Positions 35,945-45,111 of a stretch of DNA of 64,000 bases are shown one piece after another. The stretch's first letter is position 1, and each line of letters begins with the position of its first letter. The notes beneath the pieces are model-generated. The model did no database searches. It had not been told where the DNA came from and was given only the letters and a program-made list of their open reading frames with translations. This DNA comes from Acidovorax sp. sic0104 (GTDB taxonomy: Bacteria > Pseudomonadota > Gammaproteobacteria > Burkholderiales > Burkholderiaceae_C), in contig NZ_JAHUWH010000016.1 in assembly GCF_019219095.1 (NCBI RefSeq), forward strand, positions 1 through 64,000, given 5' to 3'. A program made the position numbers and the translations under genes.

Positions 35945-36946
35945 GTGTCCTACGCCCTTTCCCTGCTCGACAAAAGTCCCATCCCCGACGGGGCCACGGC
36001 GGCCGAGGCGCTGCAGCGCACCGTAGCGCTGGCCCAGCGCGCCGAGCAACTGGGCTACCGACGCTTCTGGGTGGCGGAGCACCATGGCAACCCGGGCCTG
36101 GCCGGCTCGGCGCCCGAGGTGCTGGTGGCGCATCTGCTGGCGCGCACCTCGCGCATCCGCATCGGCTCGGGCGGCGTGATGCTGCAGCACTACAGCCCTT
36201 TCAAGGTGGCCGAGGCTTTCAAGGTGCTCGCCTCGCTGGCGCCCGGCCGCGTGGACCTGGGCGTGGGCAAGGCGCCCGGCGGCCTGCCGCTGTCCACGCG
36301 GGCGCTGCAGGCGCTGCACGACAAATCCAGGCCGTCCGATTTCAGCGCGCGCTTTGCGGAGCTGGACGCCTTCCTGCACGGCACGCTGGACCCGGACCAC
36401 GCGCTGGCGGGCGCCGTGGCCTACCCCGCACCGCCCAGCCTGCCCGAGCGCCATCTGCTCGGCGGCAGCCCCGACAGCGCTGTGCTGGCGGCGCGCCACG
36501 GCTGGCATTTCACGTACGCGGGCCATTTCAACGGCGACCCCGTCAACATCGAGCGCACGGTGCGCGTGTACCGCGAAGCCGCTGGCCGGGCCCCGTCGCT
36601 GGCGCTCTATGCGCTGGTGGCCCCCACGCAGGCCGAGGCCGAAAGCCTGGTGGGTGCCTTGCGCGTCTTCAAGCTGCATTTGTCCACCGGACAGAGCGTG
36701 AACCTGCCCAGCGCGCAGGCGGCCGCGGAGTTCGCGCGCCAGGCCGGCGTGGCGGATTACCGGCTCGAAGAAACCCGGCCCCACGTGATCGCCGGCTCGC
36801 CCGAGCATGTGCGCGAGCAGCTCGATGTGCTCAGCGAGCGCTACGGCATCGAGGAGTTCGTGGTCGACACGCCCGTCACGGGCTTTGCCGAGCGGCTGGC
36901 GTCGGTCGAACTGCTGGCCGGTGCCTACGCCACCGCCGAGGTCTGA
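35945..36946 (+). CDS. Luciferase-like flavin-dependent oxidoreductase (MsnO8/YtmO group)
   Basis: This 333-residue protein is of the bacterial luciferase fold, which uses reduced FMN and oxygen. The start of the family domain, [21 protein letters not shown], and [20 protein letters not shown] place it in the group called luciferase family oxidoreductase group 1, which includes B. subtilis YtmO/CmoO. The start codon is probably GTG. It is the first gene of a same-strand block with a second monooxygenase, a deacylase, an acetyltransferase and an amino acid transporter. The inferred job is in oxidative cleavage of a modified cysteine or related sulfur compound. Confidence 0.88.
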   Translation: MSYALSLLDKSPIPDGATAAEALQRTVALAQRAEQLGYRRFWVAEHHGNPGLAGSAPEVLVAHLLARTSRIRIGSGGVMLQHYSPFKVAEAFKVLASLAPGRVDLGVGKAPGGLPLSTRALQALHDKSRPSDFSARFAELDAFLHGTLDPDHALAGAVAYPAPPSLPERHLLGGSPDSAVLAARHGWHFTYAGHFNGDPVNIERTVRVYREAAGRAPSLALYALVAPTQAEAESLVGALRVFKLHLSTGQSVNLPSAQAAAEFARQAGVADYRLEETRPHVIAGSPEHVREQLDVLSERYGIEEFVVDTPVTGFAERLASVELLAGAYATAEV

Positions 36947-36986
36947 GCTGCCGGGCGCGGCCATTACTTTCCCTGGAAAAGACACC

Positions 36987-38345
36987 ATGAGCTACACCCC
37001 ATCCCCCATCCGTTTCGGCGTCATGCTGCATGGCGCAGGCGGCCACATGAATTCGTGGAAGCACCCCGCAGGCCCTGCGGACGCGAGCGTCAACCTCGAC
37101 TTTTACATCGAGACCACGAAGAAGGCCGAGGCCCATGGCATTGCCTTCGCCTTCGTCGCCGACGGGCTGTTCATCAACGAGAAGTCCATCCCGCACTTCC
37201 TGAACCGCTTCGAGCCCATCTCCATCCTGTCGGCGCTCGCCGTGGCGACGTCGAAGATCGGGCTGGCGGGCACCATCTCCACCTCGTACAGCGAGCCTTT
37301 CACGGTGGCGCGGCAGTTCGCTTCGCTGGACCTCATCAGCAAGGGGCGCGCAGGCTGGAACGTGGTGACCACGCCGCTGGAGGGCACGGCCAGCAACTAC
37401 AGCCGCAACCACCCCGAGCATGCGCTGCGCTACGAGATCGCCGACGAGTACCTGCAGGTGACGCAGGGCCTGTGGGACAGCTGGGACGAAGACGCCGTGG
37501 TGCGCAACCGCGCCACTGGCCAGTTCTTCGACCCGGCGAAGCTGCACACGCTGAACCACAAGGGCCGCTTCTTCCAGGTGGCGGGGCCGCTCAACATCGG
37601 CCGGTCGCCGCAGGGGCAGCCGGTGATCTTCCAGGCCGGGTCATCCGACGCAGGCATCGGACTGGCAGGCAAGTACGCCGATGCGGTGTTCACCCACTCG
37701 CCCTCGGTCGATGAGACGCGCAGCTTTCTGCGCAAGGTCAAGGCCAGCGCCGTGGTGCACGGCCGGCAGGCCGACGATGTGAAGATATTCCCCGGCATCG
37801 GCCCCGTGGTGGGCGCCACGCAGGAAGAGGCGGAGGCCAAGTACCAGGCCATCCGCGAGCTGCTCACGGTCGATGAAGCGCTGGCCTACCTGGGCCGCTA
37901 CTTCGACCACCACGACTTCAGCCAGTACCCGCTCGACGAACCCTTCCCGGAGCTGGGCGAGATCGGCCGCAACAGCTTTCGCTCCACCACCGACCGCATC
38001 AAGGCCGACGCCAAGGCGCGCGGCCTGACCCTGCGCGAAGTGGCGCTGGAGGCCGCCACGCCGCGCTCGCAGTTCGTGGGCACCGGCGAGCGCGTGGCCG
38101 ACGAGATCATCCGCTGGGTGGACGCAGGCGCGGCCGATGGCTTCATCCTGGGCTTCCCCGTGCTGTCGCAGGGGCTGGATGATTTCATCACCCACGTGAT
38201 CCCGGTGCTGGAGGCGCGGGGCCGCTACCAGCGCACGCTGCCGGGCCACACCCTGCGCGACCACCTGGGACTGCCGCGCAAGGCCAGCCGGTACGCGCAG
38301 GTCGCGGCTGACGCAGGCAAGACGCCTGAGAAGAAGGTCGCGTGA
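36987..38345 (+). CDS. NtaA/SnaA/DszA-family flavin monooxygenase
   Basis: This 452-residue protein is a two-component FMN-dependent monooxygenase of the NtaA/SnaA/SoxA/DszA family. Family marks are [19 protein letters not shown] at the start, FAFVADGLF, and [20 protein letters not shown]. The ribosome binding site is GGAAAAG. The family cleaves C-N or C-S bonds; B. subtilis YxeK and YtnJ/CmoJ of this family act on N-acetylated S-substituted cysteines. The next gene (M20 deacylase) overlaps its stop (TGATG), and the previous monooxygenase ends 40 bases upstream. A flavin reductase partner is not encoded nearby. Confidence 0.92.
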   Translation: MSYTPSPIRFGVMLHGAGGHMNSWKHPAGPADASVNLDFYIETTKKAEAHGIAFAFVADGLFINEKSIPHFLNRFEPISILSALAVATSKIGLAGTISTSYSEPFTVARQFASLDLISKGRAGWNVVTTPLEGTASNYSRNHPEHALRYEIADEYLQVTQGLWDSWDEDAVVRNRATGQFFDPAKLHTLNHKGRFFQVAGPLNIGRSPQGQPVIFQAGSSDAGIGLAGKYADAVFTHSPSVDETRSFLRKVKASAVVHGRQADDVKIFPGIGPVVGATQEEAEAKYQAIRELLTVDEALAYLGRYFDHHDFSQYPLDEPFPELGEIGRNSFRSTTDRIKADAKARGLTLREVALEAATPRSQFVGTGERVADEIIRWVDAGAADGFILGFPVLSQGLDDFITHVIPVLEARGRYQRTLPGHTLRDHLGLPRKASRYAQVAADAGKTPEKKVA

Positions 38346-39550
38346 TGGGAGCGGCATTGCCGACAGCGGCTCCAGAGCAGGACGTGCAGCGCGTGAAATG
38401 TGTGGAAGAGGGCATTGCGGCCTTCATCGGCGAGTTCCAGGCATTGCGCCGGGACCTGCACCAGCACCCCGAGCTGTCGTTCCAGGAGCACCGCACCTCG
38501 GCCATTGTGGCCGAGCGCCTGGGGTCCTGGGGCTACGCGGTGACCACCGGCATCGCGGGCACGGGGGTGGTGGGCACGCTGCGCAAAGGGCAGGGTACCA
38601 AGGCCCTGGGCATCCGTGCCGACATGGACGCACTGCCCATCACCGAGGCCACGGGCCTGCCCTATGCCAGCCGGAACGCCGGGGTGATGCACGCCTGCGG
38701 GCACGACGGGCACACCACAGTGCTGCTGGCCGCCGCGCGTTTCCTGGCCGAGTCGGGCCGTTTTGATGGCACGCTGAACCTGATCTTCCAGCCCGCCGAG
38801 GAGAACGGCGGCGGTGCACAGCACATGATCGGCGAGGGCCTGTTCGAGCGCTTTCCGTGCGACGCGGTGTTCGGCCTTCACAACTGGCCCTGCGTGGGCG
38901 CGGGGCACTTCGGCTGCGTGACGGGGCCTGCCATGGCCTCGGTCGACCAGATCACCATCACCGTGCGCGGCAAGGGCGGCCACGGCGCGGCGCCGCACGA
39001 AACGGTGGACCCGGTGGTCGCCAGCGCGCACATCATCACCGCGCTGCAGACGGTGGTCTCGCGCAATGTCGATCCGCTCGACATGGGCGTGGTCACGGTG
39101 GGCTCCATCCACGGCGGCAACGCGCCCAACGTGGTGCCCGAGAGCGTGGAGCTCAAGCTCACGGCCCGCGCCTTCAAGCCCGAGGTGCGCGAGGTGCTCA
39201 AGGAGCGCATTCCGGCCATCGCCCGCGCGCAGGCCGAGAGCTTCGGCGCCACGGCCGATGTGTTGTACCGGCCCGGCTATCCGGCGGTGCTCAACCACGA
39301 TGCCGAGACGCAGCTGGCGCGCAGTGTGGCCATCGACACCTTCGGCGCCGCGCGCGTGGACGCCGGGTTTCGCCCGCGCACGGCCAGCGAGGACTTCGCG
39401 TTCATGCTGCTCAAGCGCCCCGGCAGCTACGTGTTCGTGGGCAATGGCGATGGCGCATCGCTGCACAGCCCGTACTACGACTTCAACGACGCCATCCTGG
39501 CGCCATCGGCCACGTACTGGGTGCGGCTGGCCGAGCGGTTTCTCGCTTGA
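38345..39550 (+). CDS. M20-family amidohydrolase / N-acyl amino acid deacylase
   Basis: This 401-residue metal-dependent amidohydrolase is of the hippuricase/IAA-amino-acid hydrolase type. Metal-ligand motifs are HACGHDGHT and PAEENGGGAQHM; RADMDALPI and the dimerisation-domain GKGGHGAAPHETVDPV are also typical. The start ATG overlaps the stop of the monooxygenase gene. B. subtilis relatives YxeP and YtnL (SndA/SndB) deacetylate N-acetyl-S-substituted cysteines or N-acetylcysteine. With the linked acetyltransferase and monooxygenases this gives the final deacetylation step, an inference from context. Confidence 0.92.
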   Translation: MGAALPTAAPEQDVQRVKCVEEGIAAFIGEFQALRRDLHQHPELSFQEHRTSAIVAERLGSWGYAVTTGIAGTGVVGTLRKGQGTKALGIRADMDALPITEATGLPYASRNAGVMHACGHDGHTTVLLAAARFLAESGRFDGTLNLIFQPAEENGGGAQHMIGEGLFERFPCDAVFGLHNWPCVGAGHFGCVTGPAMASVDQITITVRGKGGHGAAPHETVDPVVASAHIITALQTVVSRNVDPLDMGVVTVGSIHGGNAPNVVPESVELKLTARAFKPEVREVLKERIPAIARAQAESFGATADVLYRPGYPAVLNHDAETQLARSVAIDTFGAARVDAGFRPRTASEDFAFMLLKRPGSYVFVGNGDGASLHSPYYDFNDAILAPSATYWVRLAERFLA

Positions 39551-39563
39551 CCCGGAGCCCACC

Positions 39564-40076
39564 ATGAGCGACAGATTCATCTACACCACGCCGCAGGACC
39601 CGCTGGCTCGGCCCTTGATCGACGAGCTGACTCAAGAGTACGAGAGCCGTTATGGCGATTTCTACCAGCAGGAAGGCGGCCTGCGCGAAATGGACAAATA
39701 CGCGCCCGGGTTGTTCTCGCCTGCCCAAGGCGGCAATTTCTTGCTCCTGCTGCGCGATGGGCGGGCCATCGGCGGCGGCGCCTTCAAGCGCCATGACGAC
39801 CCCGACACGGCCGAACTCAAACGCGTGTGGACCCACTCGGCCCATCGCCGCCAGGGCCTGGCGGGCCGCGTGCTGCAGGAACTGGAGGCGCAGGCGCTGC
39901 GCCAAGGCTACGCGCGGCTGTACCTCACCACGGGCTTTCGCCAGCCCGAGGCCGTGGGGCTGTACCTGAGCCATGGCTACGCCGCCTTGTTCGATACATC
40001 GTTGCCGCACGAGACCTACCGGCACCTGCCGTTCGAGAAGTGGCTGCGGGCGCAGGAACTGGCCCGCGCAGCCTGA
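39564..40076 (+). CDS. GNAT-family N-acetyltransferase
   Basis: This 170-residue acetyltransferase has the acetyl-CoA-binding segment HRRQGLAGRVLQELE and the C-terminal LYLTTGFRQPEAVGLYLSHGYAALFD. The ribosome binding site is GGAG. It sits between the M20 deacylase and the amino acid transporter. The presence of an acetylase and a deacetylase in one cluster is what makes an acetylate-cleave-deacetylate route likely, with this enzyme in the role of SnaA/YxeL. Confidence 0.9.
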   Translation: MSDRFIYTTPQDPLARPLIDELTQEYESRYGDFYQQEGGLREMDKYAPGLFSPAQGGNFLLLLRDGRAIGGGAFKRHDDPDTAELKRVWTHSAHRRQGLAGRVLQELEAQALRQGYARLYLTTGFRQPEAVGLYLSHGYAALFDTSLPHETYRHLPFEKWLRAQELARAA

Positions 40077-40118
40077 TTTCACCCTGTCCGACGCATTGTT
40101 TCGGGAGTTCTTGCCACC

Positions 40119-41990
40119 ATGTCCACAACCACCATCCTGGATGCCGCTGGAGGTCTGCCACGAGGCCCAGTGCATCCCGCTGCAGCCGTTGGCAGCCATG
40201 CATCCAGTGCGTCCCCTGCCACGCCATCGTCCGCGCCCGCCAAGGGCGACTTCTCGCACTACCGGGTCGTGCCTGCGCGACACCGGGCGCGGGCCGTGGG
40301 CACCGTGTTTGCAGCTGTTGTCATTGCGCTGGTGCTGTACTCGGTGCTTGCCAACCCGCGCTGGGGCTGGAGCATCTTCGGCGAGTATTTCTTCTCGGAA
40401 CCCGTGCTGGTGGGCCTGGGCCGCACGCTCCTGCTGACGGCGCTCGGGGCGCTGTTCGGCTTCACGCTGGGCACGGCGCTGGCGCTGGCCCGCGTGTCGC
40501 GCTCGCCGCTGCTGGCGGGGCTGTCGTGGGCCTTCATCTGGATATTCCGGTCCATCCCGGTCATCGTGCTGCTGCTCATCATCAACAACCTGGGCTACCT
40601 GTACGAAACCGTGAGCCTGGGCGTGCCTTTCACCGGCTGGACGTTCTTCTCGTACCCCACCACGCAGCTCATCAGTCCCTTCGTGGCGGCGCTGATCGGC
40701 CTCACGCTGAACCAGGCGGCCTTTGCGTCGGAGATCGTGCGCGGCGGCATCCTATCGGTGGATCAGGGGCAGCTGGAAGCGGCGGCCGCCCTGGGCCTGC
40801 CGCGCCGCCGCCAGGCGTTTCGCATCGTGCTGCCGCAGGCCATGCGGTCCATATTGCCGGCGGGCTTCAATGACATCATCGGGCTGGCCAAGGGCACGTC
40901 GAACGTGTACATCCTGGCCTTGCCCGAGCTGTTCTACACCATTCAGATCATCTACCGCCGCAACCTGGAGGTGATTCCGCTGCTGATGGTGGCGACCGTG
41001 TGGTACCTGGTGATCCTCACGGTGCTGTCGCTGCTGCAGTACTACATCGAGCGCCACTTTTCCAAGGGCGCGCTGCGCAGCCTGCCGCCGTCGATCTTCA
41101 GCGGCATGGCGCAGCGCCTGTGGCCTGCGCGGCGCGTGGCCGTCCAGGGAGATGCAGTAGCTGAACGCACCGTGGCGGCGCCCGCGCCCGCCGTCGCCAC
41201 CGTGCCGCGCTGGACGGGCGAGCGCAACCGCGGTGGTGAAGTCACCATCCACGGCGTGTCCAAGAGCTACGGCGCCTTGCGCGTACTGAAGGACGTGACG
41301 TTGACGGTTCCCCCCGGCAGCGTCACGGTGATCCTGGGGCAGTCCGGCTCGGGCAAGTCGACCTTGTTGCGCACCATCAACCACCTCGAACGCGTGGACG
41401 ACGGCTTCATCGCCATCGATGGCGAGCTGATCGGCTACCGCCAGGACGCGGACACCCTGTACGAGCTGGGCGAGAAGGACATCCTCAAGCGCCGGGTGGA
41501 CGTGGGCATGGTGTTCCAGAACTTCAACCTGTTCCCGCACCTCACGGTGCTGGAGAACATCGTCGAGGCACCGGTGAACGTGCGCAAGGTCGCGCGTGCG
41601 GAGGCCGAGGCCCTGGGGCTGGAGCTGCTGGCCCGCGTGGGCCTGTCCGACAAGGCGCACAGCTACCCCCGGCAGCTCTCCGGCGGGCAGCAGCAGCGGG
41701 TGGCGATTGCCAGGGCACTGGCGCTCAAGCCCAAGGTGCTGCTGTTCGACGAGCCCACCTCGGCGCTCGACCCCGAACTGGTGGGCGAGGTGCTGGATGT
41801 CATCAAGGAACTGGCGCGCACCGGCACCACGCTGATCATCGTGACGCACGAGATCGGCTTCGCCCGCGAGGTGGCTGACACGGTCGTGTTCATGGAGCAG
41901 GGTCGGATCATCGAAACGGGCGCGCCCGCCAAGGTGTTCAGCCGGCCGGACCACCCGCGCACGGCCGAGTTTCTGGCCAAGGTGCTCTAG
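40119..41990 (+). CDS. Fused polar amino acid ABC permease/ATPase
   Basis: This 623-residue single-chain transporter component has a variable N-terminal cytoplasmic region (1-50). A HisM-type permease domain follows (about 55-310; the EAA loop is near QLEAAAALGLPRRRQAF), then a linker rich in Ala/Val (about 335-365). An ATPase domain (about 370-623) shows Walker A GQSGSGKST, signature LSGGQQQR, Walker B VLLFDEPTSALDPE and IVTHE. Usually these are two proteins of about 230 and 250 residues. Two tandem binding protein genes follow, so the substrate is likely a small amino acid derivative such as a modified cysteine or cystine. Confidence 0.94.
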   Translation: MSTTTILDAAGGLPRGPVHPAAAVGSHASSASPATPSSAPAKGDFSHYRVVPARHRARAVGTVFAAVVIALVLYSVLANPRWGWSIFGEYFFSEPVLVGLGRTLLLTALGALFGFTLGTALALARVSRSPLLAGLSWAFIWIFRSIPVIVLLLIINNLGYLYETVSLGVPFTGWTFFSYPTTQLISPFVAALIGLTLNQAAFASEIVRGGILSVDQGQLEAAAALGLPRRRQAFRIVLPQAMRSILPAGFNDIIGLAKGTSNVYILALPELFYTIQIIYRRNLEVIPLLMVATVWYLVILTVLSLLQYYIERHFSKGALRSLPPSIFSGMAQRLWPARRVAVQGDAVAERTVAAPAPAVATVPRWTGERNRGGEVTIHGVSKSYGALRVLKDVTLTVPPGSVTVILGQSGSGKSTLLRTINHLERVDDGFIAIDGELIGYRQDADTLYELGEKDILKRRVDVGMVFQNFNLFPHLTVLENIVEAPVNVRKVARAEAEALGLELLARVGLSDKAHSYPRQLSGGQQQRVAIARALALKPKVLLFDEPTSALDPELVGEVLDVIKELARTGTTLIIVTHEIGFAREVADTVVFMEQGRIIETGAPAKVFSRPDHPRTAEFLAKVL

Positions 41991-42016
41991 AAAACCTCTT
42001 TCCCTGCCCGCTGCCG

Positions 42017-42036
42017 CCGGCCTGCACCCAGGCCGG
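42017..42036 (+). other. Intercistronic hairpin before the binding protein genes
   Basis: CCGGCCTG pairs perfectly with CAGGCCGG around CACC, with no T-run. It may protect or separate the downstream mRNA so that binding proteins are made in excess, as is common for ABC systems. This role is inferred. Confidence 0.4.
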
Positions 42037-42112
42037 GCGTCAGCGTGGACGCAGCACTCATTTTTCTTTCACACCCACCCACGCAACCTGCTTGTTATTC
42101 CGGAGCCCCTTC

Positions 42113-43048
42113 ATGACCCTTGTGAACAAGACCCTGGCCGCGCTCGCGCTGGCCGCCGCCTCCGTCGCCGCGCTGGCGCCCCTCCATGCGTCGGCGCAGG
42201 CCATCGACCTGAGCCCCGAGCAGCCGGGCAGGCCGCGCTCGCAGAAGGTGGACGATGCCTTGAAGCTCGTCGGCAAGGACTTCAAGTTCGCCAAGGACGG
42301 CGTGCTCACCGTGGGCACCACCACGGGCCGGCTGCCGTTTGGCGCCTATGCCACCGACAACAAGACGCCCGTGGGCAATGCTCCCGACATCGCACAGCTG
42401 GTGGCCGACAGCCTCGGGCGCAAGCTGGAGCTGGTGTCCGTGGCCTGGGCCGACTGGCCGCTGGGCCTGCAGTCGGGCAAGTTCGATGTGGTGATCTCCA
42501 ACGTCACCGTGACCGAGGAGCGCAAGGAAAAGTTCGACTTCTCGACCTACCGCAACGACCAACTGGGCGTGTACGTCAAGGCCGACAGCAAGATCACCTC
42601 CGTCAAGGAGCCGAAGGATGTGGCGGGCCTCAAGGTGGTGGTGGGCGCGAGCACCAACCAGGAGCAGATCCTGTTGCGCTGGAACCAGCAGAACATCGCC
42701 GCAGGCCTCAAGCCCGTGGAGATCCAGTACTACGACGACGATGTGGTGCTGTATCTGGCGCTGGCCTCGGGCCGTGCGGACGCGTACCTGGCCCCCAACG
42801 GCATCGCCGCGCACAACGCGCGCGACGGCAAGACGAAACTGGTAGGCACCTTTTCAGGCGGCTGGCCGCAGGCGGCCGAGATCGCCGTGACTTCGCGCAA
42901 GGGCTCGGGCATTGCCGACGCGATCACCACGGCACTGAATGCGCAGATCAAGAACGGCAACTACGCCAAGGCGCTGGAGCGCTGGAACCTGCAGTCCGAG
43001 GCCATCCAGGTCTCGCGCACCAACCCTCCCGGCCTGCCCAAGAAATAA
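42113..43048 (+). CDS. Polar amino acid ABC transporter substrate-binding protein (1)
   Basis: This 311-residue periplasmic binding protein of the SBP_bac_3 family has a Sec signal (LAALALAAASVAALAPLHASAQA). The ribosome binding site is CGGAG. The mature part starts with an unusual segment, IDLSPEQPGRPRSQK, before the binding fold. Its neighbour downstream has the same architecture, with conserved VAWADWPLGLQSGKFDVVISNV and TSVKEPKDVAGLKVVVGASTNQE. The pair resembles the tandem binding proteins TcyJ/TcyK of the B. subtilis cystine-type system. Confidence 0.92.
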   Translation: MTLVNKTLAALALAAASVAALAPLHASAQAIDLSPEQPGRPRSQKVDDALKLVGKDFKFAKDGVLTVGTTTGRLPFGAYATDNKTPVGNAPDIAQLVADSLGRKLELVSVAWADWPLGLQSGKFDVVISNVTVTEERKEKFDFSTYRNDQLGVYVKADSKITSVKEPKDVAGLKVVVGASTNQEQILLRWNQQNIAAGLKPVEIQYYDDDVVLYLALASGRADAYLAPNGIAAHNARDGKTKLVGTFSGGWPQAAEIAVTSRKGSGIADAITTALNAQIKNGNYAKALERWNLQSEAIQVSRTNPPGLPKK

Positions 43049-43072
43049 GCCCGCGGCCTTCAAGGACGATCC

Positions 43073-44017
43073 ATGACTCTCCATTCCCTATTGCGCCGCA
43101 GCCTGGTGGCCCTGGCCTCGGCGTGCGCGCTGTCCTGCGCGTGGACCGTGGCCGGTGCTGCCACCGCGTTTGACTTCAGCCCCGAGCAGAAGGGCCGCAT
43201 CCGCACCGAGAAAGACGCAGCGGCCGTCCAGGCCATTCCGAAGACTTTCAAGTTCGTGAAGGAAGGAGTCTTCACCGTGGCGATCGCGCCGTTTGCGCCG
43301 CCCATCGCCACGTATGCCAGCGACGCCAAGACGGTGGTGGGGTTCGACCCGGACTATGCGCAGCTGATTGCCGACGCCCTGGGGCTCAAGCTCGAACTGC
43401 TGCCGATTGCCTGGGCCGACTGGCCGCTCGGGCTCACCTCGGGCAAGTACGACGCGGTGATCTCCAACGTGGGCGTGACCGAGCTGCGCAAGGAGAAGTA
43501 CGACTTCTCCACCTACCGCCTGGGGCTGCACGGCTTTTATGTGCGCGCCGACAGCAAGATCACCTCCATCAAGGAGCCCAAGGACATCGCCGGTCTCAAG
43601 GTCATTACCGGCTCGGGCACCAACCAGGAGCGCATCCTGCTGGAGTGGAACAAGCAGAACGTCGCCGCGGGCCTCAAGCCCGTGGAGCCTGTGTACTTCG
43701 ACGACGACGCCGCGCGGCTGCTGGGCGTGGTGTCGGGCCGGGCCGACGCCAACTTCAACCCCAACGCGCCGCAGGCCTACCACGCGGCCAAGGACGGCAA
43801 GATCAAGCTCGTGGGCACGGTGAACGCGGGCTGGCCGCTCAAGTCCGACGTGGCCATCACCACGCGCAGAGGCTCGGGCCTGGCCGATGCGCTGACGCTG
43901 GCCACCAACGGGCTCATCAAGAACGGCAAGTACACGCAGGCGCTGCAGCGCTGGAGCCTGCTGGAAGAAGCCTTGCCCAAGTCTGAGACCAACCCCCCTG
44001 GGCTCCCGAAGTTCTGA
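43073..44017 (+). CDS. Polar amino acid ABC transporter substrate-binding protein (2)
   Basis: This 314-residue paralogue of the preceding protein has a Sec signal ending near VAGAATA and the same N-terminal DFSPEQKGRIR segment. It keeps WADWPLGLTSGKYDAVISNV and ends NPPGLPKF. The residues lining the pocket differ in several positions (for example FAPPIATYAS against TGRLPFGAYAT), suggesting a related but different ligand. It ends 2 bases before the third monooxygenase gene, so translation is likely coupled. Confidence 0.92.
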   Translation: MTLHSLLRRSLVALASACALSCAWTVAGAATAFDFSPEQKGRIRTEKDAAAVQAIPKTFKFVKEGVFTVAIAPFAPPIATYASDAKTVVGFDPDYAQLIADALGLKLELLPIAWADWPLGLTSGKYDAVISNVGVTELRKEKYDFSTYRLGLHGFYVRADSKITSIKEPKDIAGLKVITGSGTNQERILLEWNKQNVAAGLKPVEPVYFDDDAARLLGVVSGRADANFNPNAPQAYHAAKDGKIKLVGTVNAGWPLKSDVAITTRRGSGLADALTLATNGLIKNGKYTQALQRWSLLEEALPKSETNPPGLPKF

Positions 44018-44019
44018 CC

Positions 44020-45111
44020 ATGGCCATTGCGCACCTTGCATTTCTGACACCCGGCAACTATGCCGAGGACGGTCCCTTCCAGGGCCTGGAAGACACCTTG
44101 CGGCTGTTCGAGCACGGGGAGGCGCTGGGATTCCAGGGTGCCTGGGTGCGGCAGCGGCATCTGGAGAGGGCGGTGTCGTCCGCGGCCACGCTGCTGGCCG
44201 CCGCCACGCAGCGCACGCGGCGCATTGCGCTCGGTGCGGCGGTGATCCAGATGGGGTATGAGAACCCCTTTCGGCTGGCCGAGGATCTGGCGACGGTGGA
44301 CGTGTTGTCGCGCGGGCGCCTGCAGGTGGGGCTGAGTGCAGGGGCGCCGCCGTACGGGCCTCTGCTGGGCGGGCACTTGTTCGACGGCGATGCGCAGGGC
44401 ATCGACTTTTCGCATGCGCGGGTGGAGCGATTGCGCAGCAACTTGCGCGGGGATTTCTTCGGCGACGATGACTTTTTCGTGGAGTCGCCCGCAGGCCGCC
44501 AGCGCCCGCGGGTGCAGCCTCATGCCCAGGGCCTGGTGGAGCGACTGTGGTACGGCGGCGGCTCTTTGCGGTCAGCCCACTGGGCGGGTGCGAGCGGCCA
44601 TCACCTGTTGATCGGCAATCTCAACCGAGGTGAGCAGACTGACGACTTCTTCGAGGCGCAGCGCAGCCAGCTCGACCTGTTCCACGCAAACTGGTCGGCG
44701 CCCTATGCCCCGCGCGTGGCGCTGGGGCGGGTCATCGTGCCGCTGGACGGTGCCGACGCTGCCACGCGTGCCCGCTACCGCGCCTGGGCCGCGCTCAGGC
44801 TGCCGCGCACGCTGGGGCCGCAAGGAGATCGCCGCACGCTGTTCGCGCGCGATCTGGTGGGCACGTCCGACGAAATCCTGGAGAGCCTGCGCAAGGACCC
44901 CATCGTGCCGCGGGTGCAGGAACTGCGTCTGGAGCTGCCGTACGACTTCAGCGTCGACGAATATGCGCAGATCCTGCGCGACACCGCGCGGTATATCGCA
45001 CCGGAACTCGGCTGGTCACCGGCTGCTGCGGAGCCCGGGGCCCCCGGTGCTCACTGCCCGGCGCGCGCGGCGGACACTTCGCGGCCCAGCTCGATCACGG
45101 CCATGGCGTAG
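44020..45111 (+). CDS. Luciferase-like flavin-dependent oxidoreductase (third copy)
   Basis: This 363-residue protein is of the luciferase-like monooxygenase fold (IAHLAFLTPGNY at the start, LGAAVIQMGYENPFRLAEDLATVDVLSRGRLQVGLSAG in the middle). It is clearly different from the other two monooxygenases of the cluster and may handle another substrate or step. The last about 20 residues (Pro/Ala/Ser-rich) run into the convergent transglycosylase gene, giving a 61-base tail-to-tail overlap. The core ends near residue 335. Confidence 0.85.
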   Translation: MAIAHLAFLTPGNYAEDGPFQGLEDTLRLFEHGEALGFQGAWVRQRHLERAVSSAATLLAAATQRTRRIALGAAVIQMGYENPFRLAEDLATVDVLSRGRLQVGLSAGAPPYGPLLGGHLFDGDAQGIDFSHARVERLRSNLRGDFFGDDDFFVESPAGRQRPRVQPHAQGLVERLWYGGGSLRSAHWAGASGHHLLIGNLNRGEQTDDFFEAQRSQLDLFHANWSAPYAPRVALGRVIVPLDGADAATRARYRAWAALRLPRTLGPQGDRRTLFARDLVGTSDEILESLRKDPIVPRVQELRLELPYDFSVDEYAQILRDTARYIAPELGWSPAAAEPGAPGAHCPARAADTSRPSSITAMA

